Shown here: piece by piece, positions 31,047 to 41,336 of the stretch
Position numbering within the stretch: position 1 is the first letter of the stretch
Layout: every line of letters begins with the position of its first letter
NCBI GenBank assembly: GCA_010279815.1
Contig: QEOQ01000508.1
Coordinates: 3,369,217-3,433,216, forward strand
Length of the DNA: 64,000 nt
Source of the DNA: Brachionus plicatilis
Taxonomy: Eukaryota; Rotifera; Eurotatoria; Ploima; Brachionidae
Direction of reading: 5' to 3'
Translations under genes and position numbers: made by a program
Notes under the pieces: model-generated
What the model was told of the DNA's origin: nothing
Databases searched by the model: none
Seen by the model: the letters and a program-made list of their open reading frames with translations, nothing else

Positions 31047-32849
31047 TCATGATTGTTGACTGGACATGAAGGTATCGTATCGGTTCTTAAACTTGTTGAC
31101 CGAGTCGGCGTCTATGACTGTAGCTGGTAGGGCATTCCACTCGTTGACTATCCTGTTGGTGAATGTGTTTGCTCTTTGAAGACATTTGGTCGAGGCCTGG
31201 CCGGACAATCTTCTTGCATGACCTCTGATACCTCCGGCGGGTCCGGGTTGGGATAGTGAACTTGCGGGAACCGGGGGATTCACCCAGCTCACTTCGTTGA
31301 TGCCTTTGGTGAGTTTGAACATCTGGATCAGGTCTCCACGTACACGGCGCTCATGAAGGGTAGTTAGTCTAAGGACGGCAAGACGGTCTTCGTAGCGCCA
31401 GTTTCTAATACGGGGAACCAGTTTGGTGGCCCTTCTCTGCACCTGCTCGAGCATCTTTGCGTCTTTCTTGCTAGGGGGGGACCAGACAACAGCGGCATAT
31501 TCCAGGTGGGGTCTAACGTAGGCACAATAAAGGGTCCTGCAGGTATCTAAAGTCCAATATCTAAATGATCTTTTCAACTGGCCGAGTATTCCGGTAGCTC
31601 TGTTCACTTGATTTTTAATATGAATAGAAAATTTCAAATTACGTGATAATGTAACTCCCAGATCCTTTTCTGTGTCGACGTAAGCTAGTGCACTCCTGGA
31701 CTCGTCTTCCCCCATCATTAGTTCGGATTGGGCGTAGCTGTTCTTACCAGACTTGCTAAATTCCATCGCCTTGCATTTGCTCACGTTGAAGAGCATACGC
31801 CACGTGTTTGACCACTCAGAGAGTGCATCGAGGTCATGTTGCAGTGTTGATAGATCACTGGTGCTTCGTATTGTGGCAATCAGTTTACTGTCATCGGCAA
31901 ACAGTTTGACAAGGTGGCTGACCGCCGCTGGCATGTCGTTAATGAAGATGACGAACAGAAGCGGACCAAGGACGCTACCTTGAGGGACCCCACTAGACAC
32001 ATCAATCCAGTCAGCAATGTGCTGACCCATCACTACCCGCTGCTGCCTTCTTGACAAGAAGTCGCTGACCCAATCGACAATGCCTGGACAGAACCCGTAG
32101 GCAACCAGTTTGGCTCTTAGAGATGCGTGACAAACTCTGTCGAAGGCTTTTGCAAAATCGAGGAAGACAACTAGGACGTGGAATCCCCTATCGATGCCAT
32201 CGCTTATGCGGTCCACCGTCACTAGTAAATTAGTGACTACTGACTTCTTCAGGACAAAACCGTGTTGATTCGGAACGATCGCTTTGTTGCTGTAGAGGTG
32301 ATCCATCATGACGTCTCTTACCATACGTTCCATCAACTTACAGGGGATTGACGTCAAGGAAATAGGCCTGTAATTACCAGGGGAACTCCTACTACCTTTC
32401 TTGAAGATGGGGCTGATCTGAGCGAGTCTCCAAGCGTCTGGGATCCTGCCGCTGTTGTACGAACTGGTGAAGATAGCGCTGAGGACCTCCGAAAAGGCAT
32501 TGGCGCAACTTTTGATGACGAATGGGTGGATACCATCCATGCCAGGCGATTTCCTAGGGTTTAGGCGCAGTATGTACTTGCGAACGGTGGCGGGCGAGAA
32601 GAAATCAACATCTATGTCTTGCTGGGGACTTACCATGAGCTGGAGAGGCGGAGCTTGGCATGGTAGGCGAGGGATGAAGACACTTCCAAATTGGACATTG
32701 AGAATGTTCATGATCTTGTCACCATCAGTGTGAAAGGCGCCATTTAATGGAGTCTCTGCATTGCTTCTGGCTGTTAAAATAGTTGTAAAGAAGCTTTGGT
32801 TGAAGCTTACAGACCCTGACAATAGATGCTTCGAACTAACAGATGGCAT
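31047..32849 (-). pseudogene. LINE reverse transcriptase domain (separated from its endonuclease)
   Basis: 600 residues without a stop. Motifs in order: RLNPRKSPGMDGIHPFVIKS (about 95-114), PIFKKGSRSSPGNYRPISLT (147-166), VVFLDFAKAFDRV with the first catalytic Asp at 231, GVPQGSVLGPLL (287-298), KLFADDSKL with the Asp pair at 319-320, the LGV block, and YVRPHLEYAAVVWSP with RRATKLVP and RRVRGDLIQMFKL at the C-terminus. FADD and these flanks place it in the CR1/L2/jockey group. The first 40 residues are an out-of-frame leader: the true frame upstream belongs to the endonuclease and is shifted near 32735. The catalytic core itself looks intact. Confidence 0.85.
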
Positions 32850-34164
32850 TTCTTACAGCTTGTTTTACCTGCTTGCAGATCAAGGAGTAAGCGGTTCTCA
32901 ACTCAAGGCAACAAGGGGCTGATCTAATCCGACAGTAGATTTTGTACTTCATCCTGGTTAACAACTTGATTTTGGGGTTGAACCACTTCGGATTGAGGCG
33001 CTTGCGTGCTCTTGGCACTTGGTTGGGGATAGCCATGGAGGAGGCAGCGGCATAGGACTTGATTATCCAATCATATGCGATATTGACGTCCTTATCAATG
33101 GGGATGATGCTGTCATAAACGAGGGTACTGAAGAGCTCGTAGTTGCCACGGTAAAGGACTGGGCGAGGGGATACTACAGAAGGAGTATGACCGCCAGTGC
33201 GGAGCTCGTAATTCCAGGTAAGTGTTCCGTGCAGGCCGTCCTTCTCAGTAAAACCAAGGGGAGGTCCGTGTGTTACTCGGAAAACTCTGGCAGGATCGCT
33301 CGTGACCACGAGATCCAGGATGTTGGTTCCTAGCGTTGGATAGAGAACGTGCTGGGTCAGAAAGTTCTTACCTAGAGTGTCCAAAAACTTCAGGCTGGAT
33401 GGACGTCCTTTGTTGACACAGAAACCTCCTTCTTGGGTCCAGCTGATATCTGGGAAGTTGAGGTCACCGGCCACTAGAAGACTTTTTGATGAAGATGAGC
33501 TGCACAGGAAACTCGCATGGCCAATGCACCTGTTGATCTCAAAGTTGAGCTCTCCATCGGCGTATGGGGGCCTATAAATGCACCCAACAAGAATAGTTTC
33601 GTCTTTGCTCTTGACGTTGCACCATATCTGCTCGCTCCTAGTGTTGGACAGAACCTCGTCGCTGACCTCAAAGCTCTCTACGTCACAGCGCACATATATA
33701 GCTACACCTCCCCCTCGGGCCATTTCCCTATTCTTACAGTAGAGCTTGTAGTTGTCCAATTTGCAATTGCTCAGGGCGTTGAACCATGTCTCCGTGATGA
33801 GGATTACGTGAGGGTATTTGTGAAAGGCAGATAGAGAGTTGAAGTCGCTCCATTTGTTAGCGAGAGATGTGGCATTAGTGTAAAAAAAGTTTAAAAATTT
33901 GGTTGGATTACCATTGGATTCCTTGCTGTTTGAAGATGAGGTGCGATTAGTCGAAGTAGATCTCCCGGAGCTCATTCCACCTGATGCCCCAATAAAATTT
34001 CTTGCCAGCTTTTGGATGACCCTGAGGTTTGACGCCGTAGCGGTGCCTCCCTTCAGAGTCGCTCTTGCTTTCGCTGAGGAGGTCATTCCGTTTGTTTCGT
34101 TCGGTCCTAAGTTCTCGTTCCAATGCTCTCTCGCTGGGGGTTTTGTCTGGATTGATGTAAACAT
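32836..34164 (-). pseudogene. LINE endonuclease domain (APE type), cut off from RT by a stop
   Basis: 442 residues. The APE-like endonuclease starts near residue 88 (LNFFYTNATSLANKWSDF) and shows ILITETWF (catalytic Glu), GGGVAIYV, LVGCIYRPP, LLVAGDLNFPDISW (GDxN) and NILDLVVTS; the last His-containing motif is less regular. The N-terminal 85 residues overlap the end of ORF1 in another frame. In intact relatives this frame runs on into the reverse transcriptase. Here it meets TAG at 32836-32838, and the frame beyond it (with the recognisable linker) meets a shift about 100 bases later. So the polyprotein is broken twice within a short distance. Confidence 0.8.
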
Positions 34165-34738
34165 TCTTTAAGTCCTCAGTGGCCCGAAGGTTCTTGGCGT
34201 TGCGTAGCGCCGTTTGCTTGCTAGATTCCTCCTTGAACTCCACCAAGATCATATCGAGCTCCTTTTTAGACCGATTTTCATTGCTCTTATTGTTCCTAAT
34301 GCGCCTAAAGCGCTTAACGGTTTTGCTCCTATCTAATTTCAGAGCTTTTAAAACCACCTCCACCTTTTCTTCGTCTTCCTCCTCATCTCCAACTCCAACT
34401 CCTGATATCACTACATTGTTTTCGATCCTTGCCTTGTCGTTGATCTCCTTGTTGACACTGGCTATGAGGACCTGCGTCTGTTCACTCTGTTTCTTGCCGT
34501 TGACAATAGCACTCCACGAAGCTTCCATTCCACCAGTCTGGTTCTTCTTTGCCTCAGCTAACTCGGTTTTCATTGCCTCGATTGTTTTGGACTGGTCCTT
34601 AACAACGGTCACAAGTGCCATAATGTACTTGTGCATTTTCTCACGGATTGCCCCAACCTGTTCGTTGCCCACGGACACCCAGTCCACCTCCAAAATCTTA
34701 AGCGCTTCGTTCATTTGCTCAATAGAAGAAGACGACAC
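33947..34738 (-). CDS. LINE ORF1 protein (nucleic-acid-binding, FYWGIR type)
   Basis: The open frame spans up to 263 codons. The first codon at 34738 is GTG; the first ATG is at 34714 and is the likelier start. The product has a heptad-rich N-terminal part, then ENNVVISGVG, an acidic stretch, KRFRRIRNN, DMILVEFKEE and VYINPDKTPSERALERELR, ending with KFYWGIRWNELREI. This is the ORF1 type seen in many marine-invertebrate CR1-like LINEs: a coiled coil, an RRM-like fold and a conserved tail. It should bind element RNA. No damage is seen. It overlaps the endonuclease frame by about 220 bases. Confidence 0.75.
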   Translation of the reverse strand: MSSSSIEQMNEALKILEVDWVSVGNEQVGAIREKMHKYIMALVTVVKDQSKTIEAMKTELAEAKKNQTGGMEASWSAIVNGKKQSEQTQVLIASVNKEINDKARIENNVVISGVGVGDEEEDEEKVEVVLKALKLDRSKTVKRFRRIRNNKSNENRSKKELDMILVEFKEESSKQTALRNAKNLRATEDLKNVYINPDKTPSERALERELRTERNKRNDLLSESKSDSEGRHRYGVKPQGHPKAGKKFYWGIRWNELREIYFD

Positions 34739-34991
34739 AGCCGAATTAATTATGTTAATTTTTTGAGTTTTTATATTTTAAAAAGATTTTTTAGAGTATT
34801 AAAGATAAAATGTTTCTTTCCAGAAACAACATACATCAACAAAGCGAAAAAAAAAACCTGGTAAGTCTTAAATGATAAATTTGGTGCTTCACGTCATTTA
34901 CGTTGATGACCTTTTTGATAAGTGTTATTTTCAAAAGAGTGAAATGTTAGAGTTTTTTTTATAAAATGCTTTTCATTTTTTTTAAGCTACA

Positions 34992-35168
34992 TAGAAAAAA
35001 TTCTAATCTAGTATATTCTTAGATATTTTATATTTTAAAAAAATTTTTTTTTTAAAAGAAAGTTATTTTCTTATTTGTATAAAAAATAAACAAAATTTAA
35101 ATAATTTTGTTTTTAAAACATTAAAAACTAAATATCCTATGTTTGCTTAAATCTATTTAATTTCAATG
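34992..35168. repeat. Right arm of the long inverted repeat around the LINE
   Basis: Reverse complement of 30112-30268. The two arms lie 4.7 kb apart with the LINE in between, so the LINE probably entered an older inverted-repeat element. Confidence 0.8.
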
Positions 35169-36471
35169 TAATAAGATTGAAAAATACATAGAAATTATCT
35201 TACACGTAAAAACGTAGAAAATTAATTAACATAGAAAAATAACATAAAAGCCAAAAAAATAATATTTTTAAGAGTAAAAAATCAAGATATAGAAAATTGA
35301 CGACTTAACATTAAAAATCTAATTGATTTTTTAATAAAATTTTTCTTTATTCTCTTTTATTTTAATCTTCTTTTTTGAAAAATTTACTAAATGTAAATCA
35401 ATTAATACAAAATCACTTTAATTTTTCTATGTTTTATTTTTTCTTTGTCTCAATTTACTATCCTTATGAAATATCAAGCAGAATAAAAGAAGATATTCTT
35501 TTAATTAAAAAATAAAAAATAATTTTATCAATTATTTGACAAATTTAATGGAGTGAAGTTTTCACGTGAATTAATTAATTAAGTGAATTAGTTAGAAAAA
35601 TATTATTTTTTTTTCGATAAAAAAAATATTAAATTGTATAGAATTATTTATTGAATTCTATACAATTTAATATTTTTTAAATGAGAGTGATTGTAAAAAA
35701 ATTGAATTGATTGACAAATTTTTTTTTTGAAGAAAAGGTGAATAAAACACAAAGCTAACTAAAAAAACAAAATAAAATTGAATCATAGAGATAAGAGAAT
35801 AAAAAGGTGATTAAAAACAAAACTAAATAAAAGTATAAAAATTGAATAAACAAAAAGTTGAGTAAATCAGTGAGATTGTTAATCAATTAATTTGTGATCG
35901 AATTATTTTAACATTTTGGATCTGATCCATATCTTAAAGTATATACGCGGTGATAGTTTTATTTTATTCTTTATGTTCTTATCGCTTCAGTGCAAATCAG
36001 ACTTGTTTTTAAGTCACAGTTTTAAGTCTAAGTCACAAAAATTTAAGTCAAGTCAATGACTTAAAAATTTTTTTTTTTTTAAGTCGAAGTCATGACTTGA
36101 CTTGACTTAAGACTTGTGACTTAAAAACAACTCTGGTGCAAATAGTGTTAATTTAGAAAAATATAGCAAGATATGAATAAAAAAAAATTGTTCAATATTT
36201 TCAATACAAAAAATATTTTTCATTGAATATCTTTTTTAACTGATTCAATTTTTTTTCCACTCACGTGAAAATTTCACCTCAGTGACAAATTTTTCTTTTT
36301 AAAGTTAAACTTCTGATTGAAAAAAAATCTTAGGATGTTTTATATTTTATTATTTAAAAATTAATAAATAAAACAGGGTGCTCCAAAAAAGAAACAAACT
36401 TAAAAAAATATAGATTTGAAAAAAGAATATTTATAAAAAAAGAAAAAAAAATAACAAAGTGTTGACTCAAA
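35169..36471. other. Gene-free spacer with a hAT MITE
   Basis: A short inverted repeat near 35620-35680 (ATATTAAATTGTATAGAATT and its complement) and the MITE at 35990-36143 are the only structures. The end is the 3' flank of the zinc-finger gene. Confidence 0.5.
35990..36143. mobile_element. hAT MITE, complete, with 8-bp target duplication
   Basis: Element 35998-36135 (138 bp). Its ends CAGACTTGTTTTTAAGTCAC and GTGACTTAAAAACAACTCTG form 20-21 bp inverted repeats with one mismatch. The 8-bp duplication GTGCAAAT flanks it at 35990-35997 and 36136-36143. An 8-bp duplication with CA..TG ends is typical of hAT. The interior is made of AAGTC/GACTT words. Related pieces are at 16352-16424, 41065-41124 and 47439-47520. 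Confidence 0.9.
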
Positions 36472-38073
36472 TTAATTGACAGATTCATCGGTATCATTAG
36501 TTAAAATTTCGAATTGTAACTGCTCATTATTTTTAACAATCGATTCTATAAGACCTCCATGCTGGTCTTCCAGCTTTTGTAGCTCACATATCAATGGCTG
36601 AATGCGTCTTTCCAGTTGTGCCTTGCGAGCCATTATCTCCTTTAGATCACCTCTCAGATTGTTCACTTGCTTTTTCTTCTCGATTATATCATCGCCAACC
36701 TGTCTCACTTTGTACCTAAACTCTTCACCAGAAGTCAAGTAAAAGCAGATCATGTTTCTAATTGACTTTGCATTCGAGCTTACTTCATCTTGGGTGCTGT
36801 ACTCTATCTTTGTCAATACATCTATCAGCTTGGTCAAGGTGCCAGTTGGAATCTGGCTAATTCCATATTTTATCCTGTCAGCCAGCTGCAGTAAATCAGT
36901 GCTCAGTATTTCCTCGCCTTCAGTTACAAACTTATTCTCTATGCCTTCACATGGGTCTTCATCTATGCTTACTGTGGCGGTCATCAAGCTATAATCATAC
37001 GCTCTGGCCGACCGCTTTCTTCTTTGTCCGGGCTTCAGATGCTGAAAAGTGAAAATATTCTGCTCCTCATTCAAACAAACAAGCTCTTCTTTGGGGGTAT
37101 GGGCTCTTCGGATGTGTGTTGGTATATTTTTTTTTAGCATGGCACGTCCACAAAATTGGCAAGTGGCTACATCCTTTTGGTTGCGAAAGCTTGGCGCCAA
37201 ATTGTGGTTGTTGGTAAATCGATTTTCAGAGAGGTCTTTTTTGCTCTCGGATTTGGCTCGGGACCATTTTGGTGCACTAGAGGCATGAGTTGCTGTCAGG
37301 TAGTCGGTGTTTATGACAGGGTTTTTGGCTGATTCTAGTGGAGCTGTGATCTCTTGGGCCAAAATTGAATAGTTTTGAACAATGTGCGCCGGAAAGCCCG
37401 AGTTGATCAGATGTTTTTTGGTCAAATTTTGTTGTTCCAGATTGGAAAATGAATGAAGATGGCTGTTTAGTTCGTGTTGAGGCTGAGTATCGATTATGAT
37501 TATGCGTTGACCAGAGTTGTAGTTGTGTTGGCACCTTTTTGACCGGTTGCTCTCGTTTGGCACATTTTTATCCTCCAAACTTTCCAGATTATTGTTTGAG
37601 TCCTCAAATAACTGCATTGAAGGCGTTGACTAGAAATAAATTCAAAAATAAAATTATTTTTAACAAATTTAAAAAAAAAAAAAAATTTAAATTTATATAT
37701 TTATTTACATATTCAAGGTCCGAATCGTATTCACTCTTGTTCAGATTTTCCAAGCTGGTCGACTTGGAGTTTAAATTCAAAGAAGAGCTCTCATCGAAAT
37801 CGTCAATCACAATTGAGTCTTTATTCAGCTGAAGAAAAAGATCCAAGTTAGATTTAGTAAATTTTAGTTTGTTTCATTACTTGATCACAGTCAGTGTATT
37901 GGTCACTTTTGCCCGAAGTGTACACAAGCCTGGTTTGTTCTTTTAAAATAATCTGTCCAGTGGATTCATCCAAAATTTCTATCTAAATCATTAATGTTAG
38001 GGGTCTGCGCAAATCAAAACTTCATCCCAAAATTTACCTTTTCTACCAAAATTTTCGGCTTTTTCGCTTCCAT
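36472..38073 (-). CDS. C2H2 zinc-finger and coiled-coil protein (unrecognised), 4 exons
   Basis: Exons 38038-38073, 37881-37982, 37709-37828 and 36472-37629; all introns are short, GT-AG and phase 0; 471 residues. The start MEAKKPKILVEK gives an open spliced frame, while the earlier ATG in another frame runs into a stop. Residues 47-130 are acidic and serine-rich. One finger lies at 243-263 (CQFCGRAMLKKNIPTHIRRAH-type: Cys243, Cys246, His258, His263). A basic patch RRKRSARAYDYS follows, then a helical domain around 330-400 and a charged coiled coil of about 60 residues near the end. I do not recognise the family. Nuclear or cytoskeletal roles are both possible. Confidence 0.75.
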
Positions 38074-39297
38074 TTGAACTCATAAATTCGATCTGTACAA
38101 AAATTATTTATTTAAAAACATTGGTCTATCCAAGTTTGGTTTACTGAGGATAAAATCTGGTCCAAGTGGCATTGTGTCTTAATTAACTTTCTTCAAATGA
38201 CAGTGCTCAGTTTTAAAATTATTTTTAATAAAAATCTAGCTGCAGCTCTAATAAAAACTGATTTTACCAAAGATAATTAAGAAAGCGATTTCTGCAGAAT
38301 AGTATAAAATCAAGTTTAGGAGTTGGCTATCTGCAGAAACGCTGTTACTTTTACTATAGAAGAAATTTTTTTTTGTCGAAACATTAGTTTAGCATTGAGA
38401 ACAACTTTACTTAGACCAGATTTTGGTTTTATTTAAGTTTAGAAAAAGTATGAGAGATAATTTTTTGAATTGGTGTTCGATTTTTTCAAAATTTCTATAA
38501 GCACATGTTTCGAATTTTGCTCTTCCACTTGGACCAATGTGCTTACTTTTAGTTTGTAGGTATACATGCAAAGAAAAAGCAAAAAAATTGCAATTATAAT
38601 CTTCTGGTTTTAGGATAATTTATGATTTTGATTGCAAATTATTTAAATTTTAAGTTAGTTTAGCTTTTGAAATAAGGCTCCGACGCTTCAAATTTTAAAT
38701 TATTACTCAATAAATGGGTTTGAATAAAAAACAAAAATCAAATTTCAAAAATTTCAAATGAAAATTTACTTTTTTAAAATAATTATAAAAAAATACAATT
38801 AAAATTGCACGTATTACCAAACTATCAAAAATGTTTTAAAATTCAAATTCAAATTTTTTTTCAAAAATTACTTCAAAAGCTTAAGAAACTGGAAAAAAAT
38901 TTAATTTAATAAAATCAAGGTTATTTATTTAAAAAGGCATTTTATTAAAAATATGATCGATCAATGTATAAAAAAATTAAAAATTTATTCTTCTTAAAAA
39001 AATTTGATTTATTTGAAATGATATTTTGTCTAAAAAAATTTTTTAATTGGTGACAATTTTCCTTTTTTTCAGGCCTAAAATTTTGCTCAATTGCCGTTTG
39101 TTTAGTTTATATTAAAAAAATAAATTGAATGCATAAATAAATTAAAATTTTCTCTTGTTCAAATTTATTTAAAAATATTAAATACGGAATATACGTTCTT
39201 ACAAACTGAAATTTAAATGTTTTATTTGCAGATTTAAAAGAATTAAAAAATATAAAAGATAAAAATCTTCTAATTTTCAAATAATTATCGATTTAAA
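38074..39297. other. Gene-free A+T-rich stretch
   Basis: The 5' flank of the zinc-finger gene and decayed DNA; nothing else recognisable. Confidence 0.5.
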
Positions 39298-39583
39298 TAA
39301 TAATAATAATAATATATATAAGCTACAACAAGACTAGCTTGCGGAGGTGGCCTACTAGGAGGTCACCTATGCTCCTTGCACATTACACATAAAAATTTAC
39401 TGCAAAAAGAAAAAACTGTTTAAATTTTTAGGTCAAAATAATAATAAATAATAATAATATAAGTTACAACAAGCTAACAATCTAGACTTGCTAAGATGGG
39501 AAACAGTAGGATCCCATCTATGGTAACTGTGGTATGTAATAATAACAATAAAAAAAAAAAAACATTCATATACTACATATACG
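39298..39583 (-). mobile_element. 5'-truncated LINE copy (3' end only)
   Basis: It matches 30508-30796 over its length: both structured modules, both ATT-type tracts, the T-run and the ATGAATG side. The distal module has lost one strand of its closing stem (GGTAGCTCTTTGC became GCTCCTTGC near 39370); the proximal module (39462-39528) is perfect. Typical result of incomplete target-primed reverse transcription. Confidence 0.8.
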
Positions 39584-40400
39584 ATTTTTTTAATAAATGC
39601 ACTATCCAAACAAGCCTGTCCTCTAAGGCAATAGTTAAAATCCAAAAATTTAAATTAATGCAGATTTTAAGTAGAAAAAAAGAAAAAACTTAAAATTTAA
39701 ATTTAAAAACAGTAATAAAAATCAAGTTAAAAAAGTATTTATGTAATGTTTTTAAATCTTTTTATCAATAATATTTTAAAATAAGTCTTAAAAAAATTCA
39801 AAATTTATTAATTGATAAATAAATTAGAAAAAAAATTTTTGAATTTTTTGTTGATAGTCAACACCATTGACACTTGCGACTGAACATTGACACTTTCGTC
39901 GTCATACAATCATAATCATCTGCATTATCATCTGCAAAATTATCCGTACCATGTGGACCATTATTATCAAATTATAAGAACAAACCAAGACAATCGTGAA
40001 AAAATGCAAAAAATTAATATTTTTTGCTTTCTTACAATCTCTAGGAAAAAACCTGAATTTGGTTTTTAGAGAGAGGGCTTCTTCTGATATTATACTGCCC
40101 CATATCATTAACTTTTAGCAGACATATTAATTTCGAGTCAAATAGATCAAGGCGTCTGGCTGTTAATGATAAAAATATAAATAAAATTTTTTAAGCTAAA
40201 AAAAATAAAAAGTAACTAAAACAAACGCAATAGTTTGAGAATTTTATTTTGTTCAATTGAAATGAATAATACAAACTAGGCTTAACTTAGCAGCGAAGAA
40301 AATAAAGACAAACATTTATTTTAAAAAAAATTGACTTTTACTTAAAATTTTTATAGTAACATAATTAATATCAAAATTAACTTTTCGAAAATAAAAATAT
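39584..40400. other. Gene-free stretch
   Basis: Nothing supported. A segment at 39850-40100 has more mixed base use but no start, splice or motif pattern that I can defend. Confidence 0.4.
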
Positions 40401-40404
40401 TCTA

Positions 40405-40507
40405 CTGCATGGCCGACATGGCCAGATGGATAAGTAGGCGGCACCGGGGCCCGAAAATAGCCGAGGCCGAGCAGGCCGGGCCGTAGGCGTTAATATTTTA
40501 TTATTAT
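40405..40507 (+). mobile_element. G+C-rich, possibly tRNA-derived SINE fragment at the gap edge
   Basis: About 85 bases are roughly 70% G+C, in contrast to the flanks. TGGCCAGATGGATAAG at 40419-40434 resembles the A-box region of an arginine-type tRNA, and the segment ends in TTAATATTTTATTATTAT, like the ATT-type LINE tails of this window. No B box is convincing. The assembly gap begins directly after it. Confidence 0.3.
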
Positions 40508-41027
40508 NNNNNNNNNNNNNNNNNNNNNNNNNNNNNNNNNNNNNNNNNNNNNNNNNNNNNNNNNNNNNNNNNNNNNNNNNNNNNNNNNNNNNNNNNNNNN
40601 NNNNNNNNNNNNNNNNNNNNNNNNNNNNNNNNNNNNNNNNNNNNNNNNNNNNNNNNNNNNNNNNNNNNNNNNNNNNNNNNNNNNNNNNNNNNNNNNNNNN
40701 NNNNNNNNNNNNNNNNNNNNNNNNNNNNNNNNNNNNNNNNNNNNNNNNNNNNNNNNNNNNNNNNNNNNNNNNNNNNNNNNNNNNNNNNNNNNNNNNNNNN
40801 NNNNNNNNNNNNNNNNNNNNNNNNNNNNNNNNNNNNNNNNNNNNNNNNNNNNNNNNNNNNNNNNNNNNNNNNNNNNNNNNNNNNNNNNNNNNNNNNNNNN
40901 NNNNNNNNNNNNNNNNNNNNNNNNNNNNNNNNNNNNNNNNNNNNNNNNNNNNNNNNNNNNNNNNNNNNNNNNNNNNNNNNNNNNNNNNNNNNNNNNNNNN
41001 NNNNNNNNNNNNNNNNNNNNNNNNNNN
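40508..41027. other. Assembly gap (520 N)
   Basis: Unresolved bases. Frames drawn through it have no meaning. Confidence 1.
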
Positions 41028-41064
41028 GATTGGACGTTGGCCAACAAACAATCGTCAACAACTT

Positions 41065-41124
41065 CCAAAGTCTTAAGTCATTGACTTGACTTGACTTAAG
41101 ACTTGTGACTTAAAAACAACTCTG
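41065..41124. mobile_element. hAT MITE fragment (right end)
   Basis: GACTTGACTTGACTTAAGAC and then TGTGACTTAAAAACAACTCTG, identical to the right end of 35998-36135. The left part is diverged or lies in the gap. Confidence 0.75.
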
Positions 41125-41336
41125 ATTATTATTATTATTAAATTGCGTTAAGAATTATTTTCCCATCTGCATGTCAATGATGTGCTTTTTTCCCTCGATG
41201 CAAAATGTAAGCAAAAATACTATTAAATTTGGGCATATTGAAATTTCAGACCATAACTTAAGAATCATTATAATTTTGAATTTTTTCCAGATTGAAGGTA
41301 TGTGGTCATGATTGAGTGATATATTAAATATTTTGT

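Larger units (their letters stand above)
30508..34860 (-). mobile_element. CR1/L2-like non-LTR retrotransposon, nearly full length, inactive
   Basis: In transcription order (high to low coordinates): short 5' leader, ORF1 (from 34714), endonuclease (from 34164), reverse transcriptase (from about 32836), a 3' region with a long purine-rich stretch (30880-30930) and a T-run, and two structured 3' modules each followed by an ATT-type tract (30671-30737 and 30526-30582). The 5' boundary near 34860 is approximate and no target duplication was found. G+C content is much higher than in the flanks and the coding parts are little decayed, so the insertion is young. A stop and a frameshift in the endonuclease-RT junction disable this copy. 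The 3' part is repeated at 39298-39583. Confidence 0.85.

Noticed and set aside
33019..34766. Plus-strand frames over the LINE (up to 195 codons)
   Set aside because: Antisense shadows of ORF1 and endonuclease, long only because the LINE is G+C-richer.
40377..41068. Frames of 185-224 codons over the gap
   Set aside because: They consist mostly of N.
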